A stretch of DNA of 64,000 nucleotides, taken from the NCBI GenBank assembly GCA_025961275.1, contig JAOQNJ010000001.1, positions 1,013,353 through 1,077,352 on the forward strand, given 5' to 3'. A model generated the notes under the pieces. The model had not been told where the DNA came from, did not search any database, and saw only the letters and a program-made list of their open reading frames with translations. This DNA comes from Providencia alcalifaciens. Lineage in GTDB: Bacteria > Pseudomonadota > Gammaproteobacteria > Enterobacterales > Enterobacteriaceae. The translations under genes and the position numbers were made by a program. Of this stretch, positions 55,480 to 64,000 are shown in pieces. Position 1 is the first letter of the stretch; every line of letters begins with the position of its first letter.

Positions 55480-56151
55480 TTACTGATCTTTATTCGTATT
55501 CATTTTAGCTTTAAGTGCAGCTAACTGCGCGCTAATTTCATCATCGGCTTTCAATTCAGCAAATTGCTGATCCAGCGATTTTTGTTTACCGATGCCATAA
55601 CTTTGCGCTTCACCTTCCATGTGATCAATACGGCGTTCGAATTGTTCAAAACGCGCCATAGCTTCATCCAGTTTACCGCTATCAAGCTGGCGACGGATAT
55701 TACGACTAGATTGTGCTGCCTCTAAACGTACTGTCATTGACTGTTGTTTAGCTCGAGTCTCTTGCAGTTTGTTCTCAAGCTCAGTAATTTCACTTTTTAA
55801 GCGAGTCAATGTTTCTTCAACGATAATTAGCTCATGCTTTAATGTATCAACCATTGAATTGACTTTTTGCTTCTCAATAAGCGCTGCACGTGCAAGGTCT
55901 TCTTTATCTTTAACCAATGCAAGTTCAGCTTTCTCTTGCCAGTCAGCGAGTTGTTTTTCGCCCATTGCAATTCTACGTTCTAAACCTTTTTTCTCAGCCA
56001 AAGTACGAGCTGATGTTGAACGAATTTCGACTAACATATCTTCCATTTCCTGAATCATCAGGCGGATCATTTTTTGCGGATCTTCTGCTTTATCTAGTAA
56101 AGATGCGATATTTGCATTAATGATGTCGGCAAAACGTGAAAAAATACCCAT
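55480..56151 (-). CDS. pspA: Phage-shock protein A
   Basis: 223 residues, nearly all helical coiled coil (ESCRT-III-like fold), beginning [20 protein letters not shown] with [20 protein letters not shown]. It inhibits PspF in resting cells and stabilises damaged membranes when induced. A sigma-54 promoter lies upstream. Confidence 0.97.
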   Translation of the reverse strand: MGIFSRFADIINANIASLLDKAEDPQKMIRLMIQEMEDMLVEIRSTSARTLAEKKGLERRIAMGEKQLADWQEKAELALVKDKEDLARAALIEKQKVNSMVDTLKHELIIVEETLTRLKSEITELENKLQETRAKQQSMTVRLEAAQSSRNIRRQLDSGKLDEAMARFEQFERRIDHMEGEAQSYGIGKQKSLDQQFAELKADDEISAQLAALKAKMNTNKDQ

Positions 56152-56265
56152 TATTTATTTCCTCTTGATGGATTTTATCATTCAGTAGAGCCTCAACCCG
56201 ATTATGGCTTCCAACCAATACGTGATGCTCCGTTTATATCATTGTAATAATTTACGTTATAAATA

Positions 56266-56283
56266 TTGCAATCACTGTGCCAA
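56266..56283 (-). promoter_or_regulatory. Sigma-54 promoter of the psp operon
   Basis: On the minus strand TTGGCACAGTGATTGCAA matches the -24/-12 consensus TGGCAC-N5-TTGCA. It is 115 bases before pspA and divergent from pspF, whose product binds just upstream. Confidence 0.92.
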
Positions 56284-56403
56284 CTTTTAAATTACATGTT
56301 AATCATATGATTTATAAGATATAAATTATTTTAGTGTTCATTATTGATATTCTAGTCTATAGTTTGAATTGGTCAATAAAACCAACTATTGGTAAAAATA
56401 ACC

Positions 56404-57399
56404 ATGAAAAACGCTAATGATTCTATTTTGGGTAATTCCTCTAATTTTTTAGATGTCCTTGAACGAACATCCGATCTCGCTAAACTCAGCAAACCAATCC
56501 TCGTTATTGGTGAACGAGGTACAGGTAAAGAACTGATTGCCGATCGTTTACATTACCTTTCCACTCGTTGGCAAGAACCCTTTATCTCTCTTAATTGCAG
56601 TGGTCTCAACGAGAATTTATTGGATTCTGAGCTATTTGGACATGAGGCTGGCTCTTTTACGGGGGCGCAAAAACGCCATCAAGGTCGTTTTGAACGAGCG
56701 GATAAAGGAACTCTTTTTCTTGATGAGCTGGCTACTGCACCGATGTCAGTACAAGAGAAATTATTACGTGTCATTGAATATGGTGAATTAGAACGAGTAG
56801 GTGGTAGCCAATCACTTAAAGTGGATGTGCGACTTGTTTGCGCTACTAATGCAAACCTACCTGAACTGGCTAAGCAAGGTCGTTTCAGAGCAGATTTGCT
56901 CGATAGACTCGCATTTGAGGTTATTCGCATTCCACCTTTGCGTGAGCGTTTATCGGATATTATGTTGCTCGCAGAGCACTTTGCTATTGCAATGATTAGG
57001 GAACTCAAACGTCCTTATTTCAGTGGATTTAGCCCAAAGGCACAACAAACATTAGAACGATATCAATGGCCAGGTAATATTCGGGAGTTAAAAAACGTCG
57101 TCGAGCGTTCAGTTTATCGTCATGGTGATAGCGAAGAACCTGTCGACACAATTATTATTGACCCATTTGGTGAGAAACTCGCTGAACTCGCTGTCTCTAG
57201 TGAAACAACTTTAGACTCTATTATGCCTTCTTTGCCTATTGATTTACGCCTTTGGCAACAAGAAAGTGAAAAACAATTAGTTGAACAAGCGTTGCAACAA
57301 ACCAATTTAAATCAACGAAAAGCTGCCCAAATATTATCTTTAAGTTACGACCAATTTAGAGGTTTAATTAAAAAGCATAAAATTAACCTAGATAATTAA
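56404..57399 (+). CDS. pspF: Psp operon activator PspF
   Basis: 331 residues from ATG 56404; the family starts here, so the in-frame TTG at 56389 is not used. An AAA+ bacterial enhancer-binding protein without an N-terminal sensor domain: GERGTGKELIADRL (Walker A), HEAGSFTGAQKRH (sigma-54 contact loop), LFLDELATA (Walker B) and a C-terminal helix-turn-helix (QRKAAQILSLSYDQFRGLIK). Inhibited by PspA; divergent from the operon it activates. Confidence 0.97.
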   Translation: MKNANDSILGNSSNFLDVLERTSDLAKLSKPILVIGERGTGKELIADRLHYLSTRWQEPFISLNCSGLNENLLDSELFGHEAGSFTGAQKRHQGRFERADKGTLFLDELATAPMSVQEKLLRVIEYGELERVGGSQSLKVDVRLVCATNANLPELAKQGRFRADLLDRLAFEVIRIPPLRERLSDIMLLAEHFAIAMIRELKRPYFSGFSPKAQQTLERYQWPGNIRELKNVVERSVYRHGDSEEPVDTIIIDPFGEKLAELAVSSETTLDSIMPSLPIDLRLWQQESEKQLVEQALQQTNLNQRKAAQILSLSYDQFRGLIKKHKINLDN

Positions 57400-57486
57400 G
57401 GGTTGTTGTCCTTTTGCTGATGATTGGGTAGGTCGCGGATGATTAAGATTAGAGCGGCCGCTAAGCACAATATCCTAAATTTTAAT

Positions 57487-57578
57487 AAAAAAAGCCAGCA
57501 CCTAAGCTGGCTATAAAAAACACTGGAAGCAATGTGAGCAATGTCATGCCTCATTTGAAAGCGATTTCCTTACGAGGA
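57487..57578 (-). ncRNA. Second RyhB iron-responsive small RNA (copy B)
   Basis: The minus strand carries the identical pairing core GACATTGCTCACATTGCTTC plus CAG (57523-57545), then a terminator GCCAGC(TTAGGT)GCTGGC with a run of T at 57487-57493. The 5' end differs from copy A (CCTCGTAAGGAAATCGCTTT). A promoter TTGCAA (57609-57614) and TACCAT (57586-57591) with 17-base spacing sets the start near 57578. It lies between pspF and sapA, pointing toward pspF. Confidence 0.92.
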
Positions 57579-57600
57579 AATGAGAATGGTAATAGTTATC
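57578..57600 (-). promoter_or_regulatory. Fur box overlapping the promoter of RyhB copy B
   Basis: The site reads AAATGAGAATGGTAATAGTT then ATC on the plus strand, very similar to the box of copy A (AAATGAGAATGGTTATC). It covers the -10 region. Confidence 0.82.
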
Positions 57601-57804
57601 AATAACATTTGCAAATAGTTTAATGAGATTTTTTCTCATTAATGGTTTATTGCCTGACTTTTAAATTATTGTATTTTATTACCATACATTTCTTTTTCTA
57701 TAGCACGCTATATTAATCATTAAAAATGAACAAAATTTTGCTTATACCCTATCAGCCCGTTTTTACGCTACAATACAGTATTTCAGGTTAACGATATCAG
57801 TGCT

Positions 57805-59490
57805 ATGCGCCTAATAACTTATTGGCTTCTGTTTACTCTTTCACTATCAGCTCAGGCTCTTAGTGGCAATGTGTCATATAAAGATACCGTGGCAAACGAT
57901 GTTCCAAAAAACATACGTCAAAATGGTTTTATCTATTGTGTTAATGGCATCGTGACCACCTTTAATCCGCAATTAGTCAGTAGTGGTTTGATCGTTGACC
58001 CTCTAGCTGCACAAATATATGACCGCTTGTTGGATGTTGACCCGTTTACTTACCGATTAACACCGGAAGTCGCCTCTAGTTGGGAAGTACTTGATAATGG
58101 TGCGACTTACCGCTTAACGTTACGCAAAGACGTTAAATTTCAGGATACACCTTGGTTTACCCCAACCCGCAATATGAATGCGGATGATGTGGTTTTTAGT
58201 TTTTCCCGCATGTTCGAAATCCACCATCCTTACCATTACATTAATGGTGGTCGTTATCCCTATTTTGATAGCCTGCAATTTGCCAATAGCGTACAAAGTA
58301 TTCGTAAACTTAATGATTACACTGTTGAATTTCGCCTCAATGCACCTGATGCCTCTTTTTTATGGCATTTAGCCACGCACTATGCCCCCATATTATCAGC
58401 TGAATATGCAGATTATCTTTCCAGTATTAATCGCCAAGAAATGATCGATTGGCGGCCTGTTGGCACAGGCCCATTTCGTTTAGACGATTATCAGGCAGGT
58501 CAGTTCGTCCGTTTGATGCGTAATAATCACTATTGGAAAGGCGAACCTCGTATGAAAGAGGTAGTGATTGATGTGGGTGCTGGTGGAACAGGCCGTATTT
58601 CCAAATTACTAACAGGGGAATGTGATGTACTGGCTTATCCTGCCGCCAGTCAGCTATCTGTTTTAAGAGATGACCCTCGCTTACGTATTTCAATGCGTTC
58701 AGGAATGAATATCGCTTATTTGGCCTTTAATACCAGTAAGCCCCCCCTTAACCAACTCAAGGTTCGCCAAGCTATCTCTTATGCAATTAATAATGAGCGG
58801 CTGATGCAATCAATCTATTATGGTACGGCGGAAACTGCTGCCTCTATTCTCCCGAGAGCATCTTGGGCTTATGATAACCAAGCAAAAGTGACAGATTACA
58901 ATCCAGAATTATCTAAGGAAATATTAAAAGAGTTAGGTCTTGAAAACCTCCGGCTGGAACTTTGGGTACCCGTCGCTTCACAATCCTATAATCCTAGCCC
59001 CTTAAAAATGGCTGAGCTTATTCAAGCCGACTTAGCGCAGGTAGGTATTATCATGACCATTCGCTCAGTTGAAGGTCGTTTTCAGGAAAATCAGTTAATG
59101 GAACGATCTCATGATATGACGCTTGCGGGTTGGACGACGGACAGTAACGATCCAGATAGCTTCTTTCGTCCACTTTTAAGCTGTGCTGCAATAGCATCTC
59201 AAACTAACTTAAGCCATTGGTGTAAACCTTCTTTTGATGAAATCCTCCATAAAGCACTGCTTACTGAGCAACTTGCTGCACGTATTGATTACTATCATCA
59301 AGCTCAACAGATATTAAGTGAAGATTTACCCGTTTTACCTCTCGCTTACTCTTTACGCCTGCAAGCCTACCGCTTTGATATGAAGGGTCTTGTCATCAGT
59401 GCATTTGGAAATACTTCATTTGCGGGCGTTTACCGAGATATGGGTGAAAATAGTCACCAAACTGACAGTAAGCAGGAGCCACAACCATGA
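57805..59490 (+). CDS. sapA: Peptide transport periplasmic protein SapA
   Basis: 561 residues, a class II binding protein with a signal peptide ([19 protein letters not shown]). Motifs [40 protein letters not shown] and [20 protein letters not shown] match SapA. First gene of sapABCDF, an ABC system linked to antimicrobial peptide resistance and putrescine export in Enterobacterales. Its stop overlaps the sapB start (ATGA). Confidence 0.95.
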   Translation: MRLITYWLLFTLSLSAQALSGNVSYKDTVANDVPKNIRQNGFIYCVNGIVTTFNPQLVSSGLIVDPLAAQIYDRLLDVDPFTYRLTPEVASSWEVLDNGATYRLTLRKDVKFQDTPWFTPTRNMNADDVVFSFSRMFEIHHPYHYINGGRYPYFDSLQFANSVQSIRKLNDYTVEFRLNAPDASFLWHLATHYAPILSAEYADYLSSINRQEMIDWRPVGTGPFRLDDYQAGQFVRLMRNNHYWKGEPRMKEVVIDVGAGGTGRISKLLTGECDVLAYPAASQLSVLRDDPRLRISMRSGMNIAYLAFNTSKPPLNQLKVRQAISYAINNERLMQSIYYGTAETAASILPRASWAYDNQAKVTDYNPELSKEILKELGLENLRLELWVPVASQSYNPSPLKMAELIQADLAQVGIIMTIRSVEGRFQENQLMERSHDMTLAGWTTDSNDPDSFFRPLLSCAAIASQTNLSHWCKPSFDEILHKALLTEQLAARIDYYHQAQQILSEDLPVLPLAYSLRLQAYRFDMKGLVISAFGNTSFAGVYRDMGENSHQTDSKQEPQP

Positions 59491-60452
59491 TCATCTACTC
59501 GTTGCGTCGGATATTGTTACTGCTGGTTACTGTGTTCTTTCTATCGTTAGTGAGTTTTAGCCTCAGTTATTTCACACCGAATGCCCCATTAGGTGGGGCA
59601 TCTTTGATTGATGCTTACCTTTTCTATTTTGATGGGTTGCTGCATTTTGATTTTGGTGTATCAAGTATCAATGGTGAACCCATTACAGATCAGCTACAAG
59701 ATACCTTTCCTGCAACCATGGAATTGTGCATTTTAGCCTTCATGTTTGCATTAATTATCGGCATCCCTCTAGGTATGATTGCCGCTTTTTGGCGAAATAA
59801 ACCTGTCGATATTGCAATTAGTACCTTTGCATTACTTGGTTTTTCTATACCTGTTTTTGTATTGGCACTCATTCTAACGCTCTTTTTCTCATTACGTCTC
59901 GGCTGGCTACCTGTTTCAGGCCGCATAGACCTACTCTATAATTTAGAACCTGTAACTGGTTTTGCCTTAATCGATGCGTGGCTTTCTGATTCCCCCTACC
60001 GCCAGCAAATGATTATAAATATACTTGAACATATGATCTTACCCGTTGTAACACTCGCTCTAGCACCGACTACCGAGGTCATTCGTCTAGTTCGAAATAG
60101 TACTGAAGAAATTGCTAGCGCAAACTATATCAAAGCTGCTGCGACTAGAGGTCTATCGAGACTTACTATTATTCGCCGACATATTTTTCATAATGCAATC
60201 CCTCCAATTATCCCCAAATTAGGCTTACAATTTTCCACCATGTTAACGCTAACGATGGTAACCGAAGTCGTGTTTAACTGGCCCGGTCTTGGGCGCTGGC
60301 TAGTCACAGCCATACGCCAGCAAGATTATTCAGCCATCTCAGCTGGAGTGATGGTAATTGGCGCTTTAGTCATTACGGTTAACGTGCTATCTGATATTTT
60401 AGGGGCAATGATGGACCCGTTAAAACATAAGGATTGGTATGTCCTCAGATAA
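59487..60452 (+). CDS. sapB: Sap ABC transporter permease SapB
   Basis: 321 residues with about six membrane segments and the DppB-type loop [18 protein letters not shown] (EAA motif) followed by [20 protein letters not shown]. Overlaps sapC by 14 bases, so translation is coupled. Confidence 0.95.
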   Translation: MIIYSLRRILLLLVTVFFLSLVSFSLSYFTPNAPLGGASLIDAYLFYFDGLLHFDFGVSSINGEPITDQLQDTFPATMELCILAFMFALIIGIPLGMIAAFWRNKPVDIAISTFALLGFSIPVFVLALILTLFFSLRLGWLPVSGRIDLLYNLEPVTGFALIDAWLSDSPYRQQMIINILEHMILPVVTLALAPTTEVIRLVRNSTEEIASANYIKAAATRGLSRLTIIRRHIFHNAIPPIIPKLGLQFSTMLTLTMVTEVVFNWPGLGRWLVTAIRQQDYSAISAGVMVIGALVITVNVLSDILGAMMDPLKHKDWYVLR

Positions 60453-61329
60453 TTTTTATCGTGAGCAGAAAATGCCTTCACCAACTCGGGTTGTCTGGAA
60501 TATATTTTCTGCCGATATTCTTTCGATGATTGGGTTCTATGGTGTGTTATTTTTATTAGTAATGTCATTTATAGGTCCCTATATCGCACCATATACTATT
60601 AACCAACAATTCTTGGGTTACCAATTATTGCCACCTTCTTGGTCACATTATGGGAACGTGGCATTTTTCCTCGGCACTGATGATCTCGGGAGGGATATCC
60701 TTAGCCGCCTGATTATTGGTACCAAATCCACTTTTGGTGCTGCTCTATTAATCACATTTATTGCCACAATAATAGGTCTCGTTTTAGGTTGCCTTGCTGG
60801 AATGACGCGCGGACTTAAATCCGCTATTTTTAATCATGTCCTCGATACCTTGCTATCAATTCCTTCCTTGCTACTTGCAATTATTGTTGTGGCATTTATG
60901 GGTGCAAGCTTAGAAAACGCGATGCTCGCTATCTGCTTAGCATTGATCCCACGGGTGGTCCGAACGACTTATGTCGCCGTTCATGACGAGTTAGATAAAG
61001 AATATATTGTGGCAGCACGACTTGATGGTGCATCAAATATCTTTATTTTATGGTATACCGTATTACCTAATATCACACCGATCCTCGTCACTGAGTTAAC
61101 CCGTGCATTTTCTATCGCTATTTTAGATATTGCGGCTCTCGGCTTTCTGGATCTCGGTGCGCAGCTGCCTTCTTCTGAGTGGGGAGCTATGTTAGGTGAT
61201 ACATTGGAGCTAATTTATGTAGCACCTTGGTCCGTTATCTTACCCGGAGCGGCGATTATGATAAGCGTGCTGTTCGTCAATTTGTTAGGCGATGGACTAC
61301 ACCGAGCCATCAATGCGGGAGTTGAATAA
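60439..61329 (+). CDS. sapC: Sap ABC transporter permease SapC
   Basis: 296 residues of the DppC-type permease family, with an N-terminal helix, [20 protein letters not shown], an EAA-type loop [20 protein letters not shown] and [20 protein letters not shown]. The stop TAA shares its last base with the sapD ATG. Confidence 0.95.
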   Translation: MSSDNFYREQKMPSPTRVVWNIFSADILSMIGFYGVLFLLVMSFIGPYIAPYTINQQFLGYQLLPPSWSHYGNVAFFLGTDDLGRDILSRLIIGTKSTFGAALLITFIATIIGLVLGCLAGMTRGLKSAIFNHVLDTLLSIPSLLLAIIVVAFMGASLENAMLAICLALIPRVVRTTYVAVHDELDKEYIVAARLDGASNIFILWYTVLPNITPILVTELTRAFSIAILDIAALGFLDLGAQLPSSEWGAMLGDTLELIYVAPWSVILPGAAIMISVLFVNLLGDGLHRAINAGVE

Positions 61330-62324
61330 TGCCTCTGTTAGACATCCGCAATTTGACCATTGAATTTATGACGGCAAACGGTCCAGTCAAAGCCGTGGAT
61401 CGTATATCAATGACATTGTCTGAGGGTGAAATTCGTGGCTTAGTCGGCGAATCAGGTTCAGGTAAAAGCTTAATTGCCAAAGCAATTTGCGGTGTCACTA
61501 AAGACAATATTCGTGTCACTGCTGACCGTTTTCGTTTTCAAGACATTGATTTACTTAAACTCAGCCCGCGTAAAAGACGAAAATTGATTGGTCACAATAT
61601 TTCAATGATCTTTCAAGAACCCCAGTCATGTCTTGACCCTGCCGCAGGCATTGGTAAACAACTTATTCAAGCCATTCCCGGTTGGACCTATAAAGGTCGT
61701 TGGTGGAAACGGTTTAATTGGCGAAAACGTCGTGCAATTGAGTTATTGCATCGTGTCGGTATCAAAGATCATAAAGATATTATGCGTAGCTATCCTTATG
61801 AGCTCACCGATGGCGAATGTCAAAAAGTGATGATTGCTATCGCAATTGCTAACCAGCCACGCTTGTTAATCGCCGATGAACCAACTAATGCAATGGAATC
61901 CACCACACAGGCTCAAATTTTCCGTCTGCTCGATAAGCTCAACCAAAATAATAATATGTCTATTTTGCTGATCAGTCATGATATGGAAATGATGTCAAAA
62001 CTGGTTGATAGGATTAATGTGCTTTATTGCGGTCAAACAGTTGAAAGTGCAACACCTGCTGATATTCTGCAACGTCCACATCATCCCTATACCCAAGCAC
62101 TTATTCGCTCAATACCGGATTTAGAAAGTCCTATCCCGCACAAAGGGCGATTAAATACCTTACCTGGCGCTATTCCATCACTAGAACATTTACCCATTGG
62201 CTGCCGCCTAGGGCCTCGATGCCCTTATGCTCAACGAACATGCATTGTGGCGCCACCTCTGCGTAATATTAAAAATCATCTATTTGCTTGCCATTATCCG
62301 CTAAATACGGAGGAGTCATCTTAA
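61329..62324 (+). CDS. sapD: Sap ABC transporter ATPase SapD
   Basis: 331 residues: [16 protein letters not shown] (Walker A), a signature that reads [14 protein letters not shown] instead of LSGGQ as in SapD proteins, [11 protein letters not shown] (Walker B) and the oligopeptide-type C-terminal region ([13 protein letters not shown]). E. coli SapD also supports Trk potassium uptake. Confidence 0.95.
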   Translation: MPLLDIRNLTIEFMTANGPVKAVDRISMTLSEGEIRGLVGESGSGKSLIAKAICGVTKDNIRVTADRFRFQDIDLLKLSPRKRRKLIGHNISMIFQEPQSCLDPAAGIGKQLIQAIPGWTYKGRWWKRFNWRKRRAIELLHRVGIKDHKDIMRSYPYELTDGECQKVMIAIAIANQPRLLIADEPTNAMESTTQAQIFRLLDKLNQNNNMSILLISHDMEMMSKLVDRINVLYCGQTVESATPADILQRPHHPYTQALIRSIPDLESPIPHKGRLNTLPGAIPSLEHLPIGCRLGPRCPYAQRTCIVAPPLRNIKNHLFACHYPLNTEESS

Positions 62325-63127
62325 TGGAAGCCTTGCTTGAGGTTCGCAATCTCACAAAAACATTCCGTTTTCGCGAAGGGCTATTTCGTCGCTACGAATT
62401 ACAAGCGGTTAAGCCACTTAGTTTTAATTTACAAGCAGGACAAACACTGGCAATTATCGGTGCTAATGGTTCAGGTAAATCGACACTTGCGCGCATGTTA
62501 TCTGGCGTTACTGAGCCCACGTCAGGCGAGATAATGATCCGAGGTCATCGCCTCAATTACGGTGATTATGGTTATCGTAGTCAACGTGTTCGCATGATAT
62601 TCCAAGATCCAAGTACATCACTTAATCCTCGTCAGCGGATCGGGCAAACGCTTGAATTACCATTAAAACTAAACACAGAACTCACTGGAATTGAGCGGGA
62701 ACGTCGTATCATCCAAACACTACGCCAAGTTGGTTTGTTAGCCGATCACGCGGAATATTACCCACATATGTTAGCATCAGGACAAAAACAGCGTGTGGCA
62801 CTAGCAAGAGCCTTAATTTTGCAACCTGAGATTATCATTGCGGATGAAGCATTAGCTTCTTTAGATATGTCCATGCGCTCTCAAATCATCAATCTGATGC
62901 TTGAGTTACAAGCTAAACAAGATATTGCCTATATCTATGTGACACAGCATCTTGGAATGATGAAACATATTAGTGACAAAATGCTGGTTATGGATCAAGG
63001 GGTTGTGGTTGAACGTGGAAATACAGCAGAAGTGCTGGCAGCACCACTACATGATGTCACCCGCCGATTGATTGAGAGCCACTTTGGTGAGCCTCTATCA
63101 ATTGATGCATGGCGGCAGGATATTTGA
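62324..63127 (+). CDS. sapF: Sap ABC transporter ATPase SapF
   Basis: 267 residues from the ATG at 62324 that overlaps the sapD stop (TAATG), with GGAGGAG upstream; an in-frame start further up is inside sapD. Walker A GANGSGKSTLARML, signature LASGQKQRVALARALI, Walker B IIADEALASLDMSMRSQ. Second ATPase of the Sap complex and last gene of the operon. A stem (AAGACAC/GTGTCTT, 63218-63232) between sapF and fabI may help end the transcript. Confidence 0.95.
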   Translation: MEALLEVRNLTKTFRFREGLFRRYELQAVKPLSFNLQAGQTLAIIGANGSGKSTLARMLSGVTEPTSGEIMIRGHRLNYGDYGYRSQRVRMIFQDPSTSLNPRQRIGQTLELPLKLNTELTGIERERRIIQTLRQVGLLADHAEYYPHMLASGQKQRVALARALILQPEIIIADEALASLDMSMRSQIINLMLELQAKQDIAYIYVTQHLGMMKHISDKMLVMDQGVVVERGNTAEVLAAPLHDVTRRLIESHFGEPLSIDAWRQDI

Positions 63128-63277
63128 CTGATCCGAGGAGAACAGCAAGATATCCTTCGCCTCAAAATACATGGTAATATATCGATAATTCGTCAATAAG
63201 AAATGCGAAAGCTACCCAAGACACTGTGTCTTCTGGTATATTTGCGTTTTCAATAGAAAATAAACAAGGATAATGCT

Positions 63278-64000
63278 ATGGGTTTTTTAACCGGCAAACG
63301 CATTTTAATCACTGGCGTTGCCAGTAAATTATCAATTGCATACGGTATTGCTAAAGCAATGCGTGAACAAGGTGCAGAACTCGCGTTCACCTATCAGAAC
63401 GAAAAATTGAAACCTCGCGTTCAAGAGTTTGCAGCATCTTTAGATTCTAATATCGTGATCGAATGTGATGTTGCTGACGATGCAAGTATTACAACTCTGT
63501 TTGCTGAATTAGGAAAATCATGGCCTAAATTTGATGGCTTCGTACATTCAATCGGTTTTGCTCCCGCAGATCAGCTTGATGGCGATTATGTTGATGCAGT
63601 AACGCGTGAAGGTTTCCGTATTGCTCATGATATCAGTGCATACAGTTTTGTTGCAATGGCAAAAGCATGCCGTGAAATGCTCAACCCGCAAGCGTCATTA
63701 CTGACGCTAACCTATTTAGGTGCAGAGCGCGCTATTCCTAACTATAACGTCATGGGTCTGGCTAAAGCATCTTTAGAAGCTAACGTTCGCTACATGGCTA
63801 ACGCAATGGGTCCTCAAGGTATTCGTGTGAATGCTGTTTCTGCTGGCCCTATCCGTACGCTAGCAGCATCAGGTATCAAAGATTTCCGCAAAATGCTCGC
63901 ACACTGTGAAGCTGTAACGCCAATTCGCCGCACAGTCACTATCGAAGACGTGGGTAATACTTCTGCATTCCTATGCTCAAATCTTGCAGCAGGTATTACT
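63278..64000 (+). CDS. fabI: Enoyl-ACP reductase FabI (3' truncated by window edge)
   Basis: 241 codons of an expected ~262 are present, starting [20 protein letters not shown] (the atypical cofactor loop of FabI). The active-site Tyr and Lys lie in [18 protein letters not shown], and the substrate loop in [20 protein letters not shown] precedes the ATG. It reduces enoyl-ACP with NADH in the last step of each fatty-acid elongation cycle. It is the triclosan target. The position after sapF matches E. coli. Confidence 0.97.
   Translation, partial: MGFLTGKRILITGVASKLSIAYGIAKAMREQGAELAFTYQNEKLKPRVQEFAASLDSNIVIECDVADDASITTLFAELGKSWPKFDGFVHSIGFAPADQLDGDYVDAVTREGFRIAHDISAYSFVAMAKACREMLNPQASLLTLTYLGAERAIPNYNVMGLAKASLEANVRYMANAMGPQGIRVNAVSAGPIRTLAASGIKDFRKMLAHCEAVTPIRRTVTIEDVGNTSAFLCSNLAAGIT

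Noticed and set aside
1-64000. Search by eye for tRNA, rRNA, CRISPR arrays, prophage or defence systems
   Set aside because: No cloverleaf-like tRNA, no regularly spaced repeats, and no phage structural, restriction or toxin-antitoxin gene pair was recognised. A tRNAscan or defence-finder run would be decisive.

Overview
The window is a stretch of enterobacterial chromosome. The AT-rich base composition, the gene order dbpA/ttcA/zntB/mppA/tpx/tyrR/ycjF-ycjX/pspDCBA-pspF/sapABCDF/fabI, ERIC-like repeats and many Morganellaceae-type accessory genes all point to Providencia or a close relative. This placement rests on recognised protein families and synteny, not on a database search.

Layout. 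1-3.5 kb: the 3' end of glgP, a Met/Lys/Asp-repeat secreted protein, a DUF417 membrane protein with a TetR regulator, and a yghU-like glutathione transferase whose start codon is damaged. 3.9-7.2 kb: a Fur-boxed FecA-type TonB receptor with a periplasmic iron-complex binding protein. 7.4-10 kb: dbpA, then kptA with an unknown partner. 10.1-19.6 kb: a decaying region. Two copies of one IS3-family element (3-bp target duplications GGT and ATC) have split a lysR gene and cioA, subunit I of a cyanide-insensitive bd-type oxidase; ves, a ydcR-like MocR regulator, cioB and a DUF2474 gene lie here too. 19.7-24.1 kb: a Fur-boxed siderophore-interacting reductase, a Zur-boxed zinT, phoH and endA. 24.6-30.1 kb: yjjPB, a TetR gene overlapping a Fur-boxed unknown gene, a DUF5339 gene, and two usp genes flanking an unusual two-helix membrane protein. 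30.9-43.6 kb: an accessory region with a frameshifted cholesterol-oxidase-like flavoprotein, VOC protein, mviM, a RyhB small RNA, a YaeF-like lipoprotein, a CUT2 sugar ABC transporter, ygeA, an XRE regulator, two unlisted tiny membrane ORFs, a broken SDR gene and a small lipoprotein. 44 kb to the end: the conserved core ttcA, zntB, a candidate FnrS-like RNA, mppA, tpx, tyrR, ycjXF, the psp cluster with its sigma-54 promoter, a second RyhB RNA, sapABCDF and the start of fabI.

How the parts work together. Metal homeostasis is the main theme. Five Fur-like boxes precede the receptor operon, the siderophore reductase, an unknown gene and two RyhB paralogues, and a Zur box precedes zinT. Envelope stress and transport is the second theme (psp, sap, mppA, zntB, usp). 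The third is gene decay: two IS insertions, at least two genes broken at or next to the start codon, one frameshift at a 22-bp repeat, and one SDR that has lost its nucleotide-binding loop.

I saw no tRNA, rRNA, CRISPR array, prophage or clear defence island. The most interesting items are the two RyhB copies, the independently inactivated IS pair, the flavoprotein with a frame-restoring 22-bp repeat, the usp-flanked channel-like protein and the small membrane ORFs with strong ribosome binding sites.
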